Below, piece by piece: positions 9,631 through 19,904 of a stretch of DNA of 64,000 nucleotides. Made by a program: the position numbers and the translations under genes. The notes beneath the pieces are model-generated. The model saw only the letters and a list, made by a program, of their open reading frames with translations, ran no database searches and had not been told where the DNA came from. Each line of letters starts with the position of its first letter. The first letter of the stretch is position 1. Source of the stretch: Pannonibacter indicus (lineage in GTDB: Bacteria > Pseudomonadota > Alphaproteobacteria > Rhizobiales > Stappiaceae); the NCBI RefSeq assembly GCF_001418225.1, contig NZ_LIPT01000008.1, positions 1 through 64,000 of the forward strand. The letters run 5' to 3'.

Positions 9631-9968
9631 GGCAAATCCTCCTTCAGGAAAGCTGTGGTGCGGCCCGGCTGCATGCGTTCATGCCCGCCGGGCCCTTCCG
9701 GAGCTGCGGGGAAGCAGCTCGCGCCGGAATGCAAAATAGGCGTCTTCTCGCTCGTGGGCAATGCGTCCGGGCAAATAAAAAAATATTTTTCTTGGTTTAT
9801 TAGCTGGAACCATTTCCGGTGCGCCGCGTTCAGCGCCTCCCGCCTTTCACAAGCGGCCAATCCGCGCGTCCTTAAAACCGGAAGCAAGATCTTAACAGCC
9901 CGTTAACCCCTGCTCCCCAAACTTCTCTCAAAGCCACATAGGCCTCGCCTGATTCCGAGATTACCGCC
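9631..9968. promoter_or_regulatory. Divergent intergenic region between sodB and the nuclease gene
   Basis: About 340 bases with an AT-rich core at about 9775-9810 (runs of A and T such as AAATAAAAAAATATTTTTC), the likely location of the sodB promoter. No gene and no clear operator is visible. Confidence 0.45.
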
Positions 9969-10685
9969 TTGAAAACACACGCAATCCGGCTATCCCTCCG
10001 GAGCCGTCTTCCGCTCGGCGCGCTTGTCATTGCTGCATGTGTCACCGGCGGTGCGGCCCCTCTGACGCTTCAGGCACTGAAGGTCACCGACGGCGATACG
10101 ATCGTGCTGAACGGCGAGACGATCCGCCTGGAAGGGATTGATGCGCCCGAGCTGGCGCAGCGCTGCCTTTCGTCTTCCGGCAAGGAGTATGACTGCGGCA
10201 AAGAGGCGGCAAATGCCCTGAAGGCGCTGCTCTCACGTGGGCCGGTGACCTGCAAGGGCGATGTTACCGACACCTATGGCCGCCGGCTGGGCACCTGCTA
10301 TTCCGGCGGCATCAACGTGAATGCAGCCATGGCGGAAAGCGGTCACGCCTTCGCCTTCGTCCGCTATTCCTCCAGCTACGTGGCCGAGGAAGCCCGTGCC
10401 CGTGCAGGCCGTATCGGCATGTTCGCAGGCACAGCCCAAGCCCCGTGGGAGTTCAGGGCCGCCAAGTGGCAGAATGCCAGCACTCAAAGACACGTCCAGG
10501 CTTCGGCGGATGCGGACAGGGAATGCCCGATCAAGGGCAACATCTCCAAGAACGGCCGCATCTATCACATGCCCTGGTCCGCTTCCTACGCCCGCACCAG
10601 CATCAACGAAAACAAGGGTGAGCGCTGGTTCTGCACGGAAGCGGAAGCCATTGCCGCAGGCTGGCGGCCTGCTCACAGCAGCTGA
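9969..10685 (+). CDS. Secreted thermonuclease-family nuclease with C-terminal sunset domain
   Basis: 238 residues from a TTG start. An N-terminal hydrophobic signal (about residues 16-31, LGALVIAACVTGGAA) is followed by a staphylococcal-nuclease fold: KVTDGDTIVLNGETIRLEGIDAPE and later TYGRRLGTCY with catalytic-type Arg and Glu residues. The C-terminal 60 residues (CPIKGNISKNGRIYHMPWS and GERWFCTEAEAIAAGWRPA) match the small sunset domain often attached to such nucleases. Probably degrades extracellular nucleic acids, or acts in the periplasm. It converges on the HxlR gene. Confidence 0.85.
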   Translation: MKTHAIRLSLRSRLPLGALVIAACVTGGAAPLTLQALKVTDGDTIVLNGETIRLEGIDAPELAQRCLSSSGKEYDCGKEAANALKALLSRGPVTCKGDVTDTYGRRLGTCYSGGINVNAAMAESGHAFAFVRYSSSYVAEEARARAGRIGMFAGTAQAPWEFRAAKWQNASTQRHVQASADADRECPIKGNISKNGRIYHMPWSASYARTSINENKGERWFCTEAEAIAAGWRPAHSS

Positions 10686-11171
10686 TCAACTGGTTCCCCG
10701 TAGCCGCTCCGCCTTCGCCGCCATGATGTTTGGGGTGTTGACCTCCAGCCAGTCCGCCAGCGTCTTCACCCGCCCGGCTGCCTCGCGGCCCAGCGGCGTC
10801 AGGCTGTATTCCACATGCGGCGGCACCACGGGCAGCGATACCCGGTCAATCATGCAATCCCCTTCCAGCTGCTGCAATGTTTGCGCCAGCATCTTCTCGC
10901 TCACGCCGCCGACCTTGCGGCGCAGCTCACTGAAACGGTGCGTGCCCTCCAGCAGCGCCAGCAGGATCAGCACACCCCAGCGGCTGGTCAGATGATTGAG
11001 AATCTCCCGCGACGGACAGGCCACACTGAACAGCGCGCCCCGGCGTATCAGCTCCGAAAGCGGCTGTCCCGTGACCAGATCGGGGGGCACGTCCACAGTT
11101 CCGGCTTCGTCAGAGATTTTTTCCTCCCTGTCCAAGGTACTGTTTTCCATATCTTTTCTCCTGAAAGACAC
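10686..11171 (-). CDS. HxlR-family winged-helix regulator, QorR-like
   Basis: 161 residues with an HxlR domain in residues about 50-145: CPSREILNHLTSRWGVLILLALLEG, then FSELRRKVGGVSEKMLAQTLQQLE and a wing ending YSLTPLGREAAG. The Cys before PSREIL is conserved in the redox-sensing QorR/HypR subgroup, where its oxidation releases the repressor. The gene is divergent from a quinone-reductase-like gene, the same arrangement as qorR/qor2. The ATG at 11150 (MENSTLD) is an alternative start. The likely operator is the palindrome in the shared promoter region. Confidence 0.88.
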   Translation of the reverse strand: MSFRRKDMENSTLDREEKISDEAGTVDVPPDLVTGQPLSELIRRGALFSVACPSREILNHLTSRWGVLILLALLEGTHRFSELRRKVGGVSEKMLAQTLQQLEGDCMIDRVSLPVVPPHVEYSLTPLGREAAGRVKTLADWLEVNTPNIMAAKAERLRGTS

Positions 11172-11209
11172 ATCCAGCCGGGACGACTTTCCTCTAACTT
11201 ACCAAATTG

Positions 11210-11236
11210 TATGTACTTTCCAAAAGAAAGTACATA
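11210..11236. promoter_or_regulatory. Perfect palindromic operator between the HxlR regulator and the reductase gene
   Basis: Inverted repeat with 11-bp perfect arms, TATGTACTTTC and GAAAGTACATA, and a five-base spacer CAAAA. It sits in the 120-base divergent promoter region. HxlR regulators act as dimers on such sites, so it likely controls both genes. Confidence 0.75.
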
Positions 11237-11303
11237 GCGCATATCTGCCGCATCGCATGGATCCGGCGATCCCGCCGGAGCAAATCAGCAGATGGAGCCG
11301 CAA

Positions 11304-12158
11304 ATGAAACTCGCAATCACCGGTGCTTCCGGTCAGCTTGGCCGCCTCGTCGCCGAAAACCTGCTCGCCACCGAACCGGCCGCCTCGCTGCGCCTGCTCG
11401 TCCGGTCCCCGGAAAAGGTGGCCGATCTTGCCGCACGCGGCGTGGAAGTGGTGGCCTTCGACTATTCAAAGCCGGAAACCCTCGCCCCTGCCCTCGCCGG
11501 TGTTGACCGCCTGCTGCTCATCTCCGGCAGCGAAGTCGGCCAGCGCGTGCCGCAGCACAAGGCCGTCATCGAGGCAGCGAAAGCTGCGGGCGTCGGCCTC
11601 GTCCTCTACACCAGCGTCCTGCGCGCCCAGCAGTCCGGCATGATCCTTGCCGGTGAACACAAGGCCACCGAAGACATGCTCGCCGCGTCCGGCCTCAACT
11701 ACGTCCTGCTGCGCAATGGCTGGTATATCGAGAACTATCTCTCCGCCGTGCAGGCCGAGATTGCTCATGGCGTCGTCGGCGCCTCCGGTGACGGCCGCAT
11801 CTCCGCCGCAGCCCGCGCCGACTATGCCGCTGCCGCCGCTGAAGTGCTGCGCAAGGGCGCACCCTCCGGCACCATCTATGAACTGGCCGGAGATACGTCC
11901 TTCAGCAAGGCGGATTATGCGGCTGAACTGTCCCGCGCCTCGGGCCAACCGGTGACCTACACCAACCTGCCGGAAGCGGCCTACAAGGACGTTCTCGTGC
12001 AGGCCGGCCTGCCGGAAGGCTTTGCCGCCATTCTGGCTGACTGCGACACCTGCACCGCCAAGGGCGACCTTGAGGACAACAGCAAGACGCTTTCCAGCCT
12101 GACGGGCCGTCCCACGACTCCGCTGGCCGTCATGGTCGCTGAGGCCGTGAAGGGCTGA
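11304..12158 (+). CDS. NmrA-like NAD(P)H:quinone oxidoreductase (Qor2/YtfG type)
   Basis: Atypical short-chain dehydrogenase with a Rossmann nucleotide-binding start, MKLAITGASGQLGRLVAENL. From the ATG at 11304 the product is 284 residues. An ATG four codons upstream is also possible. The middle contains ALAGVDRLLLISGSEVGQRV and LRNGWYIENY, typical of NmrA-like enzymes of the YtfG group, which reduce quinones with NAD(P)H. It is controlled from a promoter shared with the HxlR regulator and is closed by a strong terminator. Function is inferred from family and neighbourhood. Confidence 0.82.
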   Translation: MKLAITGASGQLGRLVAENLLATEPAASLRLLVRSPEKVADLAARGVEVVAFDYSKPETLAPALAGVDRLLLISGSEVGQRVPQHKAVIEAAKAAGVGLVLYTSVLRAQQSGMILAGEHKATEDMLAASGLNYVLLRNGWYIENYLSAVQAEIAHGVVGASGDGRISAAARADYAAAAAEVLRKGAPSGTIYELAGDTSFSKADYAAELSRASGQPVTYTNLPEAAYKDVLVQAGLPEGFAAILADCDTCTAKGDLEDNSKTLSSLTGRPTTPLAVMVAEAVKG

Positions 12159-12185
12159 CCACCGACCGCCTTTCACGCATATCAG

Positions 12186-12216
12186 CCTCTCCCGGAGCCA
12201 TCCGGGAGAGGTTTTT
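12186..12216 (+). terminator. Terminator of the quinone-reductase-like gene
   Basis: Perfect 11-bp stem CCTCTCCCGGA with TCCGGGAGAGG, loop GCCA, followed by five T residues. Confidence 0.9.
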
Positions 12217-12225
12217 CGTCACAGA

Positions 12226-13851
<1,626 letters not shown>

Positions 13852-13852
13852 G

Positions 13853-14980
13853 TCAGCGGTCCTTCGGATCAAGCGCATCGCGCAGGCCATCGCCGATGAA
13901 ATTCAGCGCAAACAGCGTCGAGGTCAGGAAGATCGAGGGGAACAACAGCAGCCAGACGCCGCCCTGCAGGTTGCGCGCCCCTTCAGAGATCAGCACGCCC
14001 CAGCTTGTCATCGGCTCCTGCACACCAAGGCCAAGGAAGGAGAGGAAGCTCTCCAGCAGGATCACCTTCGGCACCAGCAGCGTCATATAGACCACCACTG
14101 GCCCCAGTGTGTTGGGGATGACATGGCGGCGCAGGATGCCGGCATTGCCAACGCCCATGGCTTCGGCCGCCTGAACATATTCCTGCCGCTTGATGGTCAG
14201 CGTCTGCCCGCGCACGATGCGGGCCATGTCCAGCCACTCCACCGCACCCACGGCAATGAACATCAGCACGAAGTTCCGGCCGAAGAACACCACCAGCATG
14301 ATGACGAAGAAGATGAACGGCAGCGAATAGAGCACATCGACGATGCGCATCATCACCTGGTCCACACGGCCGCCGAGATAGCCTGAGGTTGCGCCATAGA
14401 TGACGCCGATGGAGATGGCCACCACCGTTGCCAGCAGGCCGATGGTCATCGATACGCGGCCTGCGATCATCGTGCGGGTCATCAGGTCGCGGCCATTGGC
14501 GTCCGTGCCGAAGTAGAAATACAGCTTGCGCACGTCCGCCTTCAGCGTCACCGACTTGCCATCGGCCGCCATGTCCTCAAGCCGGGCATTCTGGAAGAAG
14601 TCGCTGCGGTCCACATATTGCACCGAACGCGGATCGATCTCGCGCGGGGAGGTGAGCCGCACGCTCACCGTGTCCCCGTCGCGCTGGAAGTTCTCAGCGT
14701 CCAGGCGCGCCCGGCGCAGCACGTTCATTAGCCCCGGCTCGACCTGTTCCGGTTGCGGATAGGGCTGCAGGCTCGCGGGCACTTTCACGAAGTCACGATA
14801 GACCTGATCGAAGCCATGCGGCGACAAATAAGGGCCGATGATGGAGACAAGCGTCACGAGTGCCAGCACGATCATGCTCGCAACCGCCGCCCGGTTGGCC
14901 TTCAGCCGGTCGCGCGCGTCATCCCAGAGGGAGCGGCCTTTCACCGGCACAGGTCCGTTTGCAGAGGAAGTCAGGCTCAT
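13853..14980 (-). CDS. oppC: Oligopeptide ABC transporter permease, OppC type
   Basis: 375 residues. One membrane segment (about residues 35-55) is followed by a periplasmic insert of about 110 residues, then the permease core with TYGATSGYLGGRVDQ-like and EAMGVGNAGILRRHVIPNTL motifs. The last is the EAA loop that contacts the ATPase. The insert makes it longer than E. coli OppC (about 300 residues) but is common in rhizobial versions. It sits nine bases after oppB and one base before the ATPase gene. Confidence 0.9.
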   Translation of the reverse strand: MSLTSSANGPVPVKGRSLWDDARDRLKANRAAVASMIVLALVTLVSIIGPYLSPHGFDQVYRDFVKVPASLQPYPQPEQVEPGLMNVLRRARLDAENFQRDGDTVSVRLTSPREIDPRSVQYVDRSDFFQNARLEDMAADGKSVTLKADVRKLYFYFGTDANGRDLMTRTMIAGRVSMTIGLLATVVAISIGVIYGATSGYLGGRVDQVMMRIVDVLYSLPFIFFVIMLVVFFGRNFVLMFIAVGAVEWLDMARIVRGQTLTIKRQEYVQAAEAMGVGNAGILRRHVIPNTLGPVVVYMTLLVPKVILLESFLSFLGLGVQEPMTSWGVLISEGARNLQGGVWLLLFPSIFLTSTLFALNFIGDGLRDALDPKDR

Positions 14981-14989
14981 GGCTGGTCC

Positions 14990-15913
14990 TCAGTCGAAAC
15001 GCACGCGCGGATCAAGCAGCGCATAGAGCAGATCCACGACGAGATTGAAAAGAATGACGAAGCAGGCAACGATGACCACGGTGCCCATGACGAGCGTGTA
15101 GTCCCGGTTGAGCGCCCCTTGTACGAAGTAGCGGCCGATGCCGGGAATGCCGAAGATGGTTTCCACCACCACCGATCCAGTCAGCAGCGCAGCGGCGGCC
15201 GGTCCGAGGTAGGAGACCACCGGCAGCAGCGCCCCGCGCAGGGCATGCACCACGATGACCGTATAGGCCGACAGGCCATAGGCCCGTGCAGTGCGCACAT
15301 GGTTGGAGCGCAGCGCCTCGATCATCGAGCCGCGCGTCAGGCGCGCCACCACGGCAATCTGCGGCAGAGCCAGCGTCACCACGGGCAGGATTGCATCGGC
15401 GTAGTTGCCGGCCGCCCATCCGCCAACCGGCAGCCAGCCGAGGTGCACACCCAGCAGCAACTGCATCACCGGCGCCAACACGAAGTTCGGAATGGTCACG
15501 CCAAGAGTTGCTGCCGCCATCACGGAATAGTCGAGGCCGTGGTTCTGCCGCAGAGCAGCCACAACACCCAGCACACCACCCACGACCAGCGCCAGCGCAA
15601 GTGCGCTCAGGCCCAGCTGCATCGAGATCGGCAGGCTGGCGGCAAACAGTTCGTTGATGGAGAAATCACGGAAATAGAAGCTCGGACCGAAATCCAGAAC
15701 CGCAATGCTCTTCAGATAGATCAGGTACTGGTTCCAGAGCGGTTCATCCAGATGATAGATACGGTTGAGGTTTTCCATCACCTTGGCTTCCAGCGGACGC
15801 TCCAGATCGAAGGGCCCGCCCGGCGCGATGCGGATCAGAAAGAAGGAGATAGTGACAATAAGGAAGAGTGTCGGGATGGCTCCCAACAGCCGTTCAAGCA
15901 CGTAGCGCAACAT
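14990..15913 (-). CDS. oppB: Oligopeptide ABC transporter permease, OppB type
   Basis: 307 residues with six predicted membrane helices and the N-terminal TM domain typical of OppB/DppB (MLRYVLERLLGAIPTLFLIV). The EAA loop is visible around RAYGLSAYTVIVVHALRGA, and the C-terminus reads GTVVIVACFVILFNLVVDLL. Second gene of the operon after the binding protein, with a stem-loop in the gap between them. Confidence 0.92.
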   Translation of the reverse strand: MLRYVLERLLGAIPTLFLIVTISFFLIRIAPGGPFDLERPLEAKVMENLNRIYHLDEPLWNQYLIYLKSIAVLDFGPSFYFRDFSINELFAASLPISMQLGLSALALALVVGGVLGVVAALRQNHGLDYSVMAAATLGVTIPNFVLAPVMQLLLGVHLGWLPVGGWAAGNYADAILPVVTLALPQIAVVARLTRGSMIEALRSNHVRTARAYGLSAYTVIVVHALRGALLPVVSYLGPAAAALLTGSVVVETIFGIPGIGRYFVQGALNRDYTLVMGTVVIVACFVILFNLVVDLLYALLDPRVRFD

Positions 15914-15998
15914 GCCCAGACCTTTCTTTCGCCAGCGGGAAACGCTGCCCGGCAGCCAGCAGCTGCAGGACAGCGCCCGTCATGACGCAAAACGGCCA

Positions 15999-16026
15999 GC
16001 TGCAGCCTCCTTTTGGAAGCCGCAGC
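15999..16026 (-). promoter_or_regulatory. Stem-loop between oppA and oppB
   Basis: Imperfect 12-bp hairpin (arms 15999-16010 and 16015-16026, loop of four T on the plus strand) in the 128-base gap after the binding-protein gene. Such elements commonly lower read-through or protect the upstream mRNA so that more binding protein than permease is made. Confidence 0.45.
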
Positions 16027-16041
16027 CAGCCGTGTCCTGTC

Positions 16042-17628
16042 TTACTCGGAAATGCTCATCCAGCGGGTCGGATGCACGTCCATGAGGTTCGTCTCGAAGC
16101 CCTTGAGCTTCGGCGAGACGAGGTTCTTGGAGGCGTAGTACATCATCGGGATGAAAGGCAGATCGCGCATGAAGATGGTCTCTGCCTCCTTCAGGATGGC
16201 AGCGCGCTTTTCGAGGTCCGTGGTGTTGGCGGCCTCTTTCATCAGGTTGTCATAGTCCGGGTTGTTGTAGTTCGCATAGTTGAAGCCGGCATTGTCAGAC
16301 TCCACCAGGAACAGGAAGTTCTGCGGATCAGAATAGTCGCCGATCCAGCCCGCACGGGCGACATCAAAGTCCTGCTTGTCGCGCAGCATCGCGTAGTGGG
16401 TCTTGGTATCGGTGTTCACCAGCGACACATCCACACCCAGCGGCTTCCACATGTCGGCAATGGCAACTGCCGTATTCTTGTGGTTCTCGGAGGTGTTGTA
16501 GTTGATCGTCAGCTTCAGCGGCTTGTCCGGGCCATAGCCCGCCTGCTTCATCAGCTCGATGGCCTTCTCTTCGCGGTCGATCTGCGGCAGATCCTTGTAG
16601 TCCGCATAGGCCGGCTCACCGTAGTTGTTGATGCCGGGTGGAACCAGCGAGTAGCCGGCGATCATCGTGCCGCCCCAGATCTCGTCCGCAAGGAACTCGC
16701 GGTCGATCGCCATGGAAAGAGCCTGACGAACTTCCGGCTTGGCCAGCGCCTCGTCCTTCATGTTGAGGGCATAATAGTAGGTACCAAGGTAGGGAGCGGG
16801 CTTGAACTGGTCTGCCAGTTCCTTCTTGATGAAAGCCATCTGCTCGGTCGGCACGTCATCATTGGAATGCAGTTCGCCCGCTTGGAACCGGCGCAGCGCA
16901 GCACCACGGTCTTCCGTCGGGTAGTAGAACACCGTGTCGATGGCCACATTGGCAGCATCGTGGAAGTTCGGGTTCTTCACCATCTTGATCTGGGCGTTCG
17001 GCGTGAACTCGGCCAGCATGTAGGCGCCGTTCGATACCATGTTACCGGCCTTGACGAAGTCACTGCCGAACTTCTCGACGCTGGCCGGATGCACCGGCAG
17101 GCCGGTCTGGTGGGCCAGGAGGTCCACGAAATACGGGGTTGGCCGCTCAAGCGTGATTTCCAGCGTGTGGTCGTCAACCGCCTTCACGCCCAGTTCTTCA
17201 CCCTGCTTCTCGCCCTTGTTGATCGCTTCGGCATTGAGGATCGGATAGAGCACGGTCGCGTATTTCGCGCCCGTTTCCGGGTTCATGATGCGGCGGAGCG
17301 AGAAAACGAAGTCACCGGCCGTGACCGGATCCCCATTCGACCACTTGGCGTTGCCGCGCAGCTTGAAGGTGTAGGTCCTGCCGTCCTCGGACTGGGTCCA
17401 GCTCTCTGCAACGCCCGGAATGATCTTGCCGGCAGCGCTGTAGGCAACAAGCCCCTCATAGAGGTCACGCAGGATATTGCCTTCATAGACCGTCGAGGTC
17501 TTGTGCTGGTCCAGCGTTTCCGGATCGGCGGAATTGCCACGGTGATAAACCATCTCCGCCATGGCGGAGAAGGAGGTTGCAGCCAGAAGCGCGGCGGCGA
17601 GCGCAGTCATCCTTGCGGACTTGAACAT
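16042..17628 (-). CDS. oppA: Oligopeptide ABC transporter substrate-binding protein
   Basis: 528 residues with a clear Sec signal peptide (Arg/Lys then ALAAALLAATSFSAMA, cleavage near residue 24). The mature part matches the family 5 extracellular solute-binding proteins: RGNSADPETLDQHKTST, DLYEGLVAYSAAGKIIPGVAESW and TFKLRGNAKWSNGDPVTAGD near the start. It captures peptides in the periplasm and delivers them to OppBC. First gene of the operon; an AT-rich promoter region lies upstream. Confidence 0.93.
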   Translation of the reverse strand: MFKSARMTALAAALLAATSFSAMAEMVYHRGNSADPETLDQHKTSTVYEGNILRDLYEGLVAYSAAGKIIPGVAESWTQSEDGRTYTFKLRGNAKWSNGDPVTAGDFVFSLRRIMNPETGAKYATVLYPILNAEAINKGEKQGEELGVKAVDDHTLEITLERPTPYFVDLLAHQTGLPVHPASVEKFGSDFVKAGNMVSNGAYMLAEFTPNAQIKMVKNPNFHDAANVAIDTVFYYPTEDRGAALRRFQAGELHSNDDVPTEQMAFIKKELADQFKPAPYLGTYYYALNMKDEALAKPEVRQALSMAIDREFLADEIWGGTMIAGYSLVPPGINNYGEPAYADYKDLPQIDREEKAIELMKQAGYGPDKPLKLTINYNTSENHKNTAVAIADMWKPLGVDVSLVNTDTKTHYAMLRDKQDFDVARAGWIGDYSDPQNFLFLVESDNAGFNYANYNNPDYDNLMKEAANTTDLEKRAAILKEAETIFMRDLPFIPMMYYASKNLVSPKLKGFETNLMDVHPTRWMSISE

Positions 17629-18030
17629 TTTAGTCTCCCCTCTTCAACACTTGAAGAGCACCTGATGCCGGTGCGCTGGCACGTTCACATGCAGCCCCAC
17701 CCTGTTCAACCCTGCCACGGGGGAACACGGGTTGCAGGAGGGTAAAAAAACGGATTCTTTTCGGCAGCGCCAGTCATTCGAAAAATTTTTCCTCCCCTGA
17801 AAAATTATGCATTCCGCTTAGTTATTCATCGCGCCCACAATCAAGGCCCAGAAAACGCCTGCATTCTGCGGCTTTTTCACCTGCCCGCTGCACGGACACG
17901 CTGAAAACAGAGAAACGGCCCTCCTGCGGTTTCCTCTTGCATGGCGGACCAAGATGGCGTTCCTCTGCGCGAGATTTTCACGCCGCGCTCCATGGGCGGC
18001 GTTCCGGCACTCGACGTTTGACAGGACCAC
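17629..18030. promoter_or_regulatory. Divergent intergenic region between oppA and the ABC-F gene
   Basis: About 400 bases. An AT-rich section at about 17740-17830 (GAAAAATTTTTCC and GAAAAATTATGC) probably contains the oppA promoter. No convincing gene is seen; an open frame of about 80 codons on the minus strand lacks features. Confidence 0.45.
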
Positions 18031-19842
18031 ATGGCCCCTCCGCTTCTTATCCTGCGTGACATTCATCTCACTTTCGGCGCCACGCCACTTCTGACCGGAG
18101 CCGAACTCAGCGTTTCGGAAGGTGACCGGCTTTGCCTTGTCGGGCGCAATGGCTCGGGCAAATCCACCCTGCTCAAAATCGCCGCCGGCATGATCGAAGC
18201 CGACAAGGGCGAGATTTTCGTGCAGCCAGGCCGCACCATCCGCTACCTGCCGCAGGAGCCGGATCTGTCGGCTTACGAAACCGTGCTCGACTATGTGACC
18301 GCAGGCCTTGCCCCCGGCGATGATCCCTACCGCGCGCCCTATCTGCTGGAAGTCCTTGGCCTAAACGGCAAGGAAGACCCGAAGAGCCTGTCCGGTGGCG
18401 AGGCCCGCCGCGCCGCGCTCGCCCGCACTCTGGCGCCGGAACCGGACATTCTTCTCCTCGACGAGCCGACCAACCATCTCGACCTTCCGGCCATCGAGTG
18501 GCTCGAAACCGAGCTGAAGAGCCTTAGGTCCGCCATCGTGCTCATCTCGCACGACCGGCGCTTCCTCGAAAACCTCTCCCGTGCCACCGTCTGGATCGAC
18601 CGGGGCACGTCACGGCGGATGGAACGGGGCTTCGAGCATTTCGAGGCCTGGCGCGACGAGCTTTTCGAGCAGGAAGAACGCGACCAGCAGAAGCTCGCCC
18701 AGCAGATCAAGCGCGAAGAGCACTGGATGCGCTACGGCGTCACCGCCCGGCGCAAGCGCAACATGCGCCGCGTGCGCGAGCTGGCTGACCTGCGCGACAA
18801 GGCCCGCAATCACCGTGGCCCTCAGGGCACCGCCAAGCTGGCAGCCACCGAAGGCGAGACATCCGGCAAGCTGGTGATCGAGGCCAAGTCCATTTCCAAG
18901 GGCTACGGCGAGCGCTCCATCGTCTCGAATTTCTCCAGCCGCATCCAGCGCGGCGACCGCATCGGCCTCATCGGCGCCAACGGTGCGGGCAAGACCACCC
19001 TGCTCAAGATGCTGACTGGTGAACTGGAGCCGGACAGCGGCACCGTGCGCCTCGGCACCAACCTGCAGATGGTTACCCTCGACCAGAAACGCGAGAATCT
19101 CAATCCGCTCGACACGCTGGCCACCGTCCTCACTGGCGGGCGTGGCGATACGGTGGTTCTGGGCACCGAGACGAAGCACGTCATGTCCTACATGAAGGAC
19201 TTCCTCTTCGCTCCCGAACAGGCCCGCACACCGGTCGGCGTTCTGTCGGGCGGCGAGCGCGCCCGTGCCATGCTCGCCCGTGCCCTCGCCAGCCCGTCCA
19301 ACCTGATGGTGCTCGACGAGCCGACCAACGATCTCGACCTTGAGACACTGGACCTCCTGCAGGAACTGCTGAGCGATTACGAGGGTACCGTTCTCCTCGT
19401 CTCCCACGACCGTGATTTCCTCGACCGCGTCGCCACCTCCGTCATCGTCTCGGAAGGCAACGGAAAGTGGCAGGAATATGCCGGCGGCTATTCCGACATG
19501 GTGGCACAGCGCGGCGATGGCGTGACCGCCCGCAAGGCAGAGAAAGCCGCCAAGGCCGAGAAAGCTCCCGCGCCGGCCGTAACCGAAGCCAAAGCGTCCT
19601 CAAGGGTAAAACTCTCCTTCACCCAGCTGCATCTCCTCAAGACCCTGCCGGAGACTATCGACGGCCTGACAAAGAAGCTGGAAAAGCTGCAGGCCGAGAT
19701 GGCCGATCCGAACCTTTATGCTAAAAGCCCGGACCGCTTCGCCAAGCTCTCCGTCGAAATCACCCGCCTCACTGGCGAAAGGGATGCGGCCGAAGAGCAG
19801 TGGCTGGAACTGGAAATGCTGCGTGAGGAAGCCGAAGGCTGA
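18031..19842 (+). CDS. uup: ABC-F family ATPase, Uup type
   Basis: 603 residues with two ABC ATPase domains and no membrane segment, as in ABC-F proteins that act on ribosomes or DNA. Domain 1 has VGRNGSGKST and SGGEARRAALARTL. Domain 2 has IGANGAGKTT and LSGGERARAMLARAL. Both have LDEPTN(H/D)LDL Walker B boxes. The C-terminal 90 residues are Lys/Ala-rich then coiled-coil-like, as in Uup. Uup limits precise excision of transposons and has ribosome-linked roles in E. coli. A hairpin terminator follows within ten bases. Confidence 0.9.
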   Translation: MAPPLLILRDIHLTFGATPLLTGAELSVSEGDRLCLVGRNGSGKSTLLKIAAGMIEADKGEIFVQPGRTIRYLPQEPDLSAYETVLDYVTAGLAPGDDPYRAPYLLEVLGLNGKEDPKSLSGGEARRAALARTLAPEPDILLLDEPTNHLDLPAIEWLETELKSLRSAIVLISHDRRFLENLSRATVWIDRGTSRRMERGFEHFEAWRDELFEQEERDQQKLAQQIKREEHWMRYGVTARRKRNMRRVRELADLRDKARNHRGPQGTAKLAATEGETSGKLVIEAKSISKGYGERSIVSNFSSRIQRGDRIGLIGANGAGKTTLLKMLTGELEPDSGTVRLGTNLQMVTLDQKRENLNPLDTLATVLTGGRGDTVVLGTETKHVMSYMKDFLFAPEQARTPVGVLSGGERARAMLARALASPSNLMVLDEPTNDLDLETLDLLQELLSDYEGTVLLVSHDRDFLDRVATSVIVSEGNGKWQEYAGGYSDMVAQRGDGVTARKAEKAAKAEKAPAPAVTEAKASSRVKLSFTQLHLLKTLPETIDGLTKKLEKLQAEMADPNLYAKSPDRFAKLSVEITRLTGERDAAEEQWLELEMLREEAEG

Positions 19843-19851
19843 AGAAACATA

Positions 19852-19877
19852 AAGGCCGGGCATTGCTGCCCGGCCTT
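19852..19877 (+). terminator. Terminator of the uup-like gene
   Basis: Perfect 11-bp stem AAGGCCGGGCA with TGCCCGGCCTT, loop TTGC. It lies between the ends of the uup-like gene and the convergent chemoreceptor gene and could serve both. Confidence 0.8.
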
Positions 19878-19904
19878 CGCTGTTTTGACGTGTTCGCCTG
19901 AAGC

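Noticed and set aside
9770-9810. A/T run considered as an integration or phage attachment site
   Set aside because: No tRNA, integrase or direct repeat nearby; fits an ordinary promoter region.
15868-17745. 625-codon open frame antisense to oppA
   Set aside because: The other strand encodes a complete binding protein with signal peptide; this frame has no recognisable domain.
17818-18066. Small minus-strand frame between oppA and the uup-like gene
   Set aside because: Overlaps the uup-like start, has no homology clue and occupies the promoter region.
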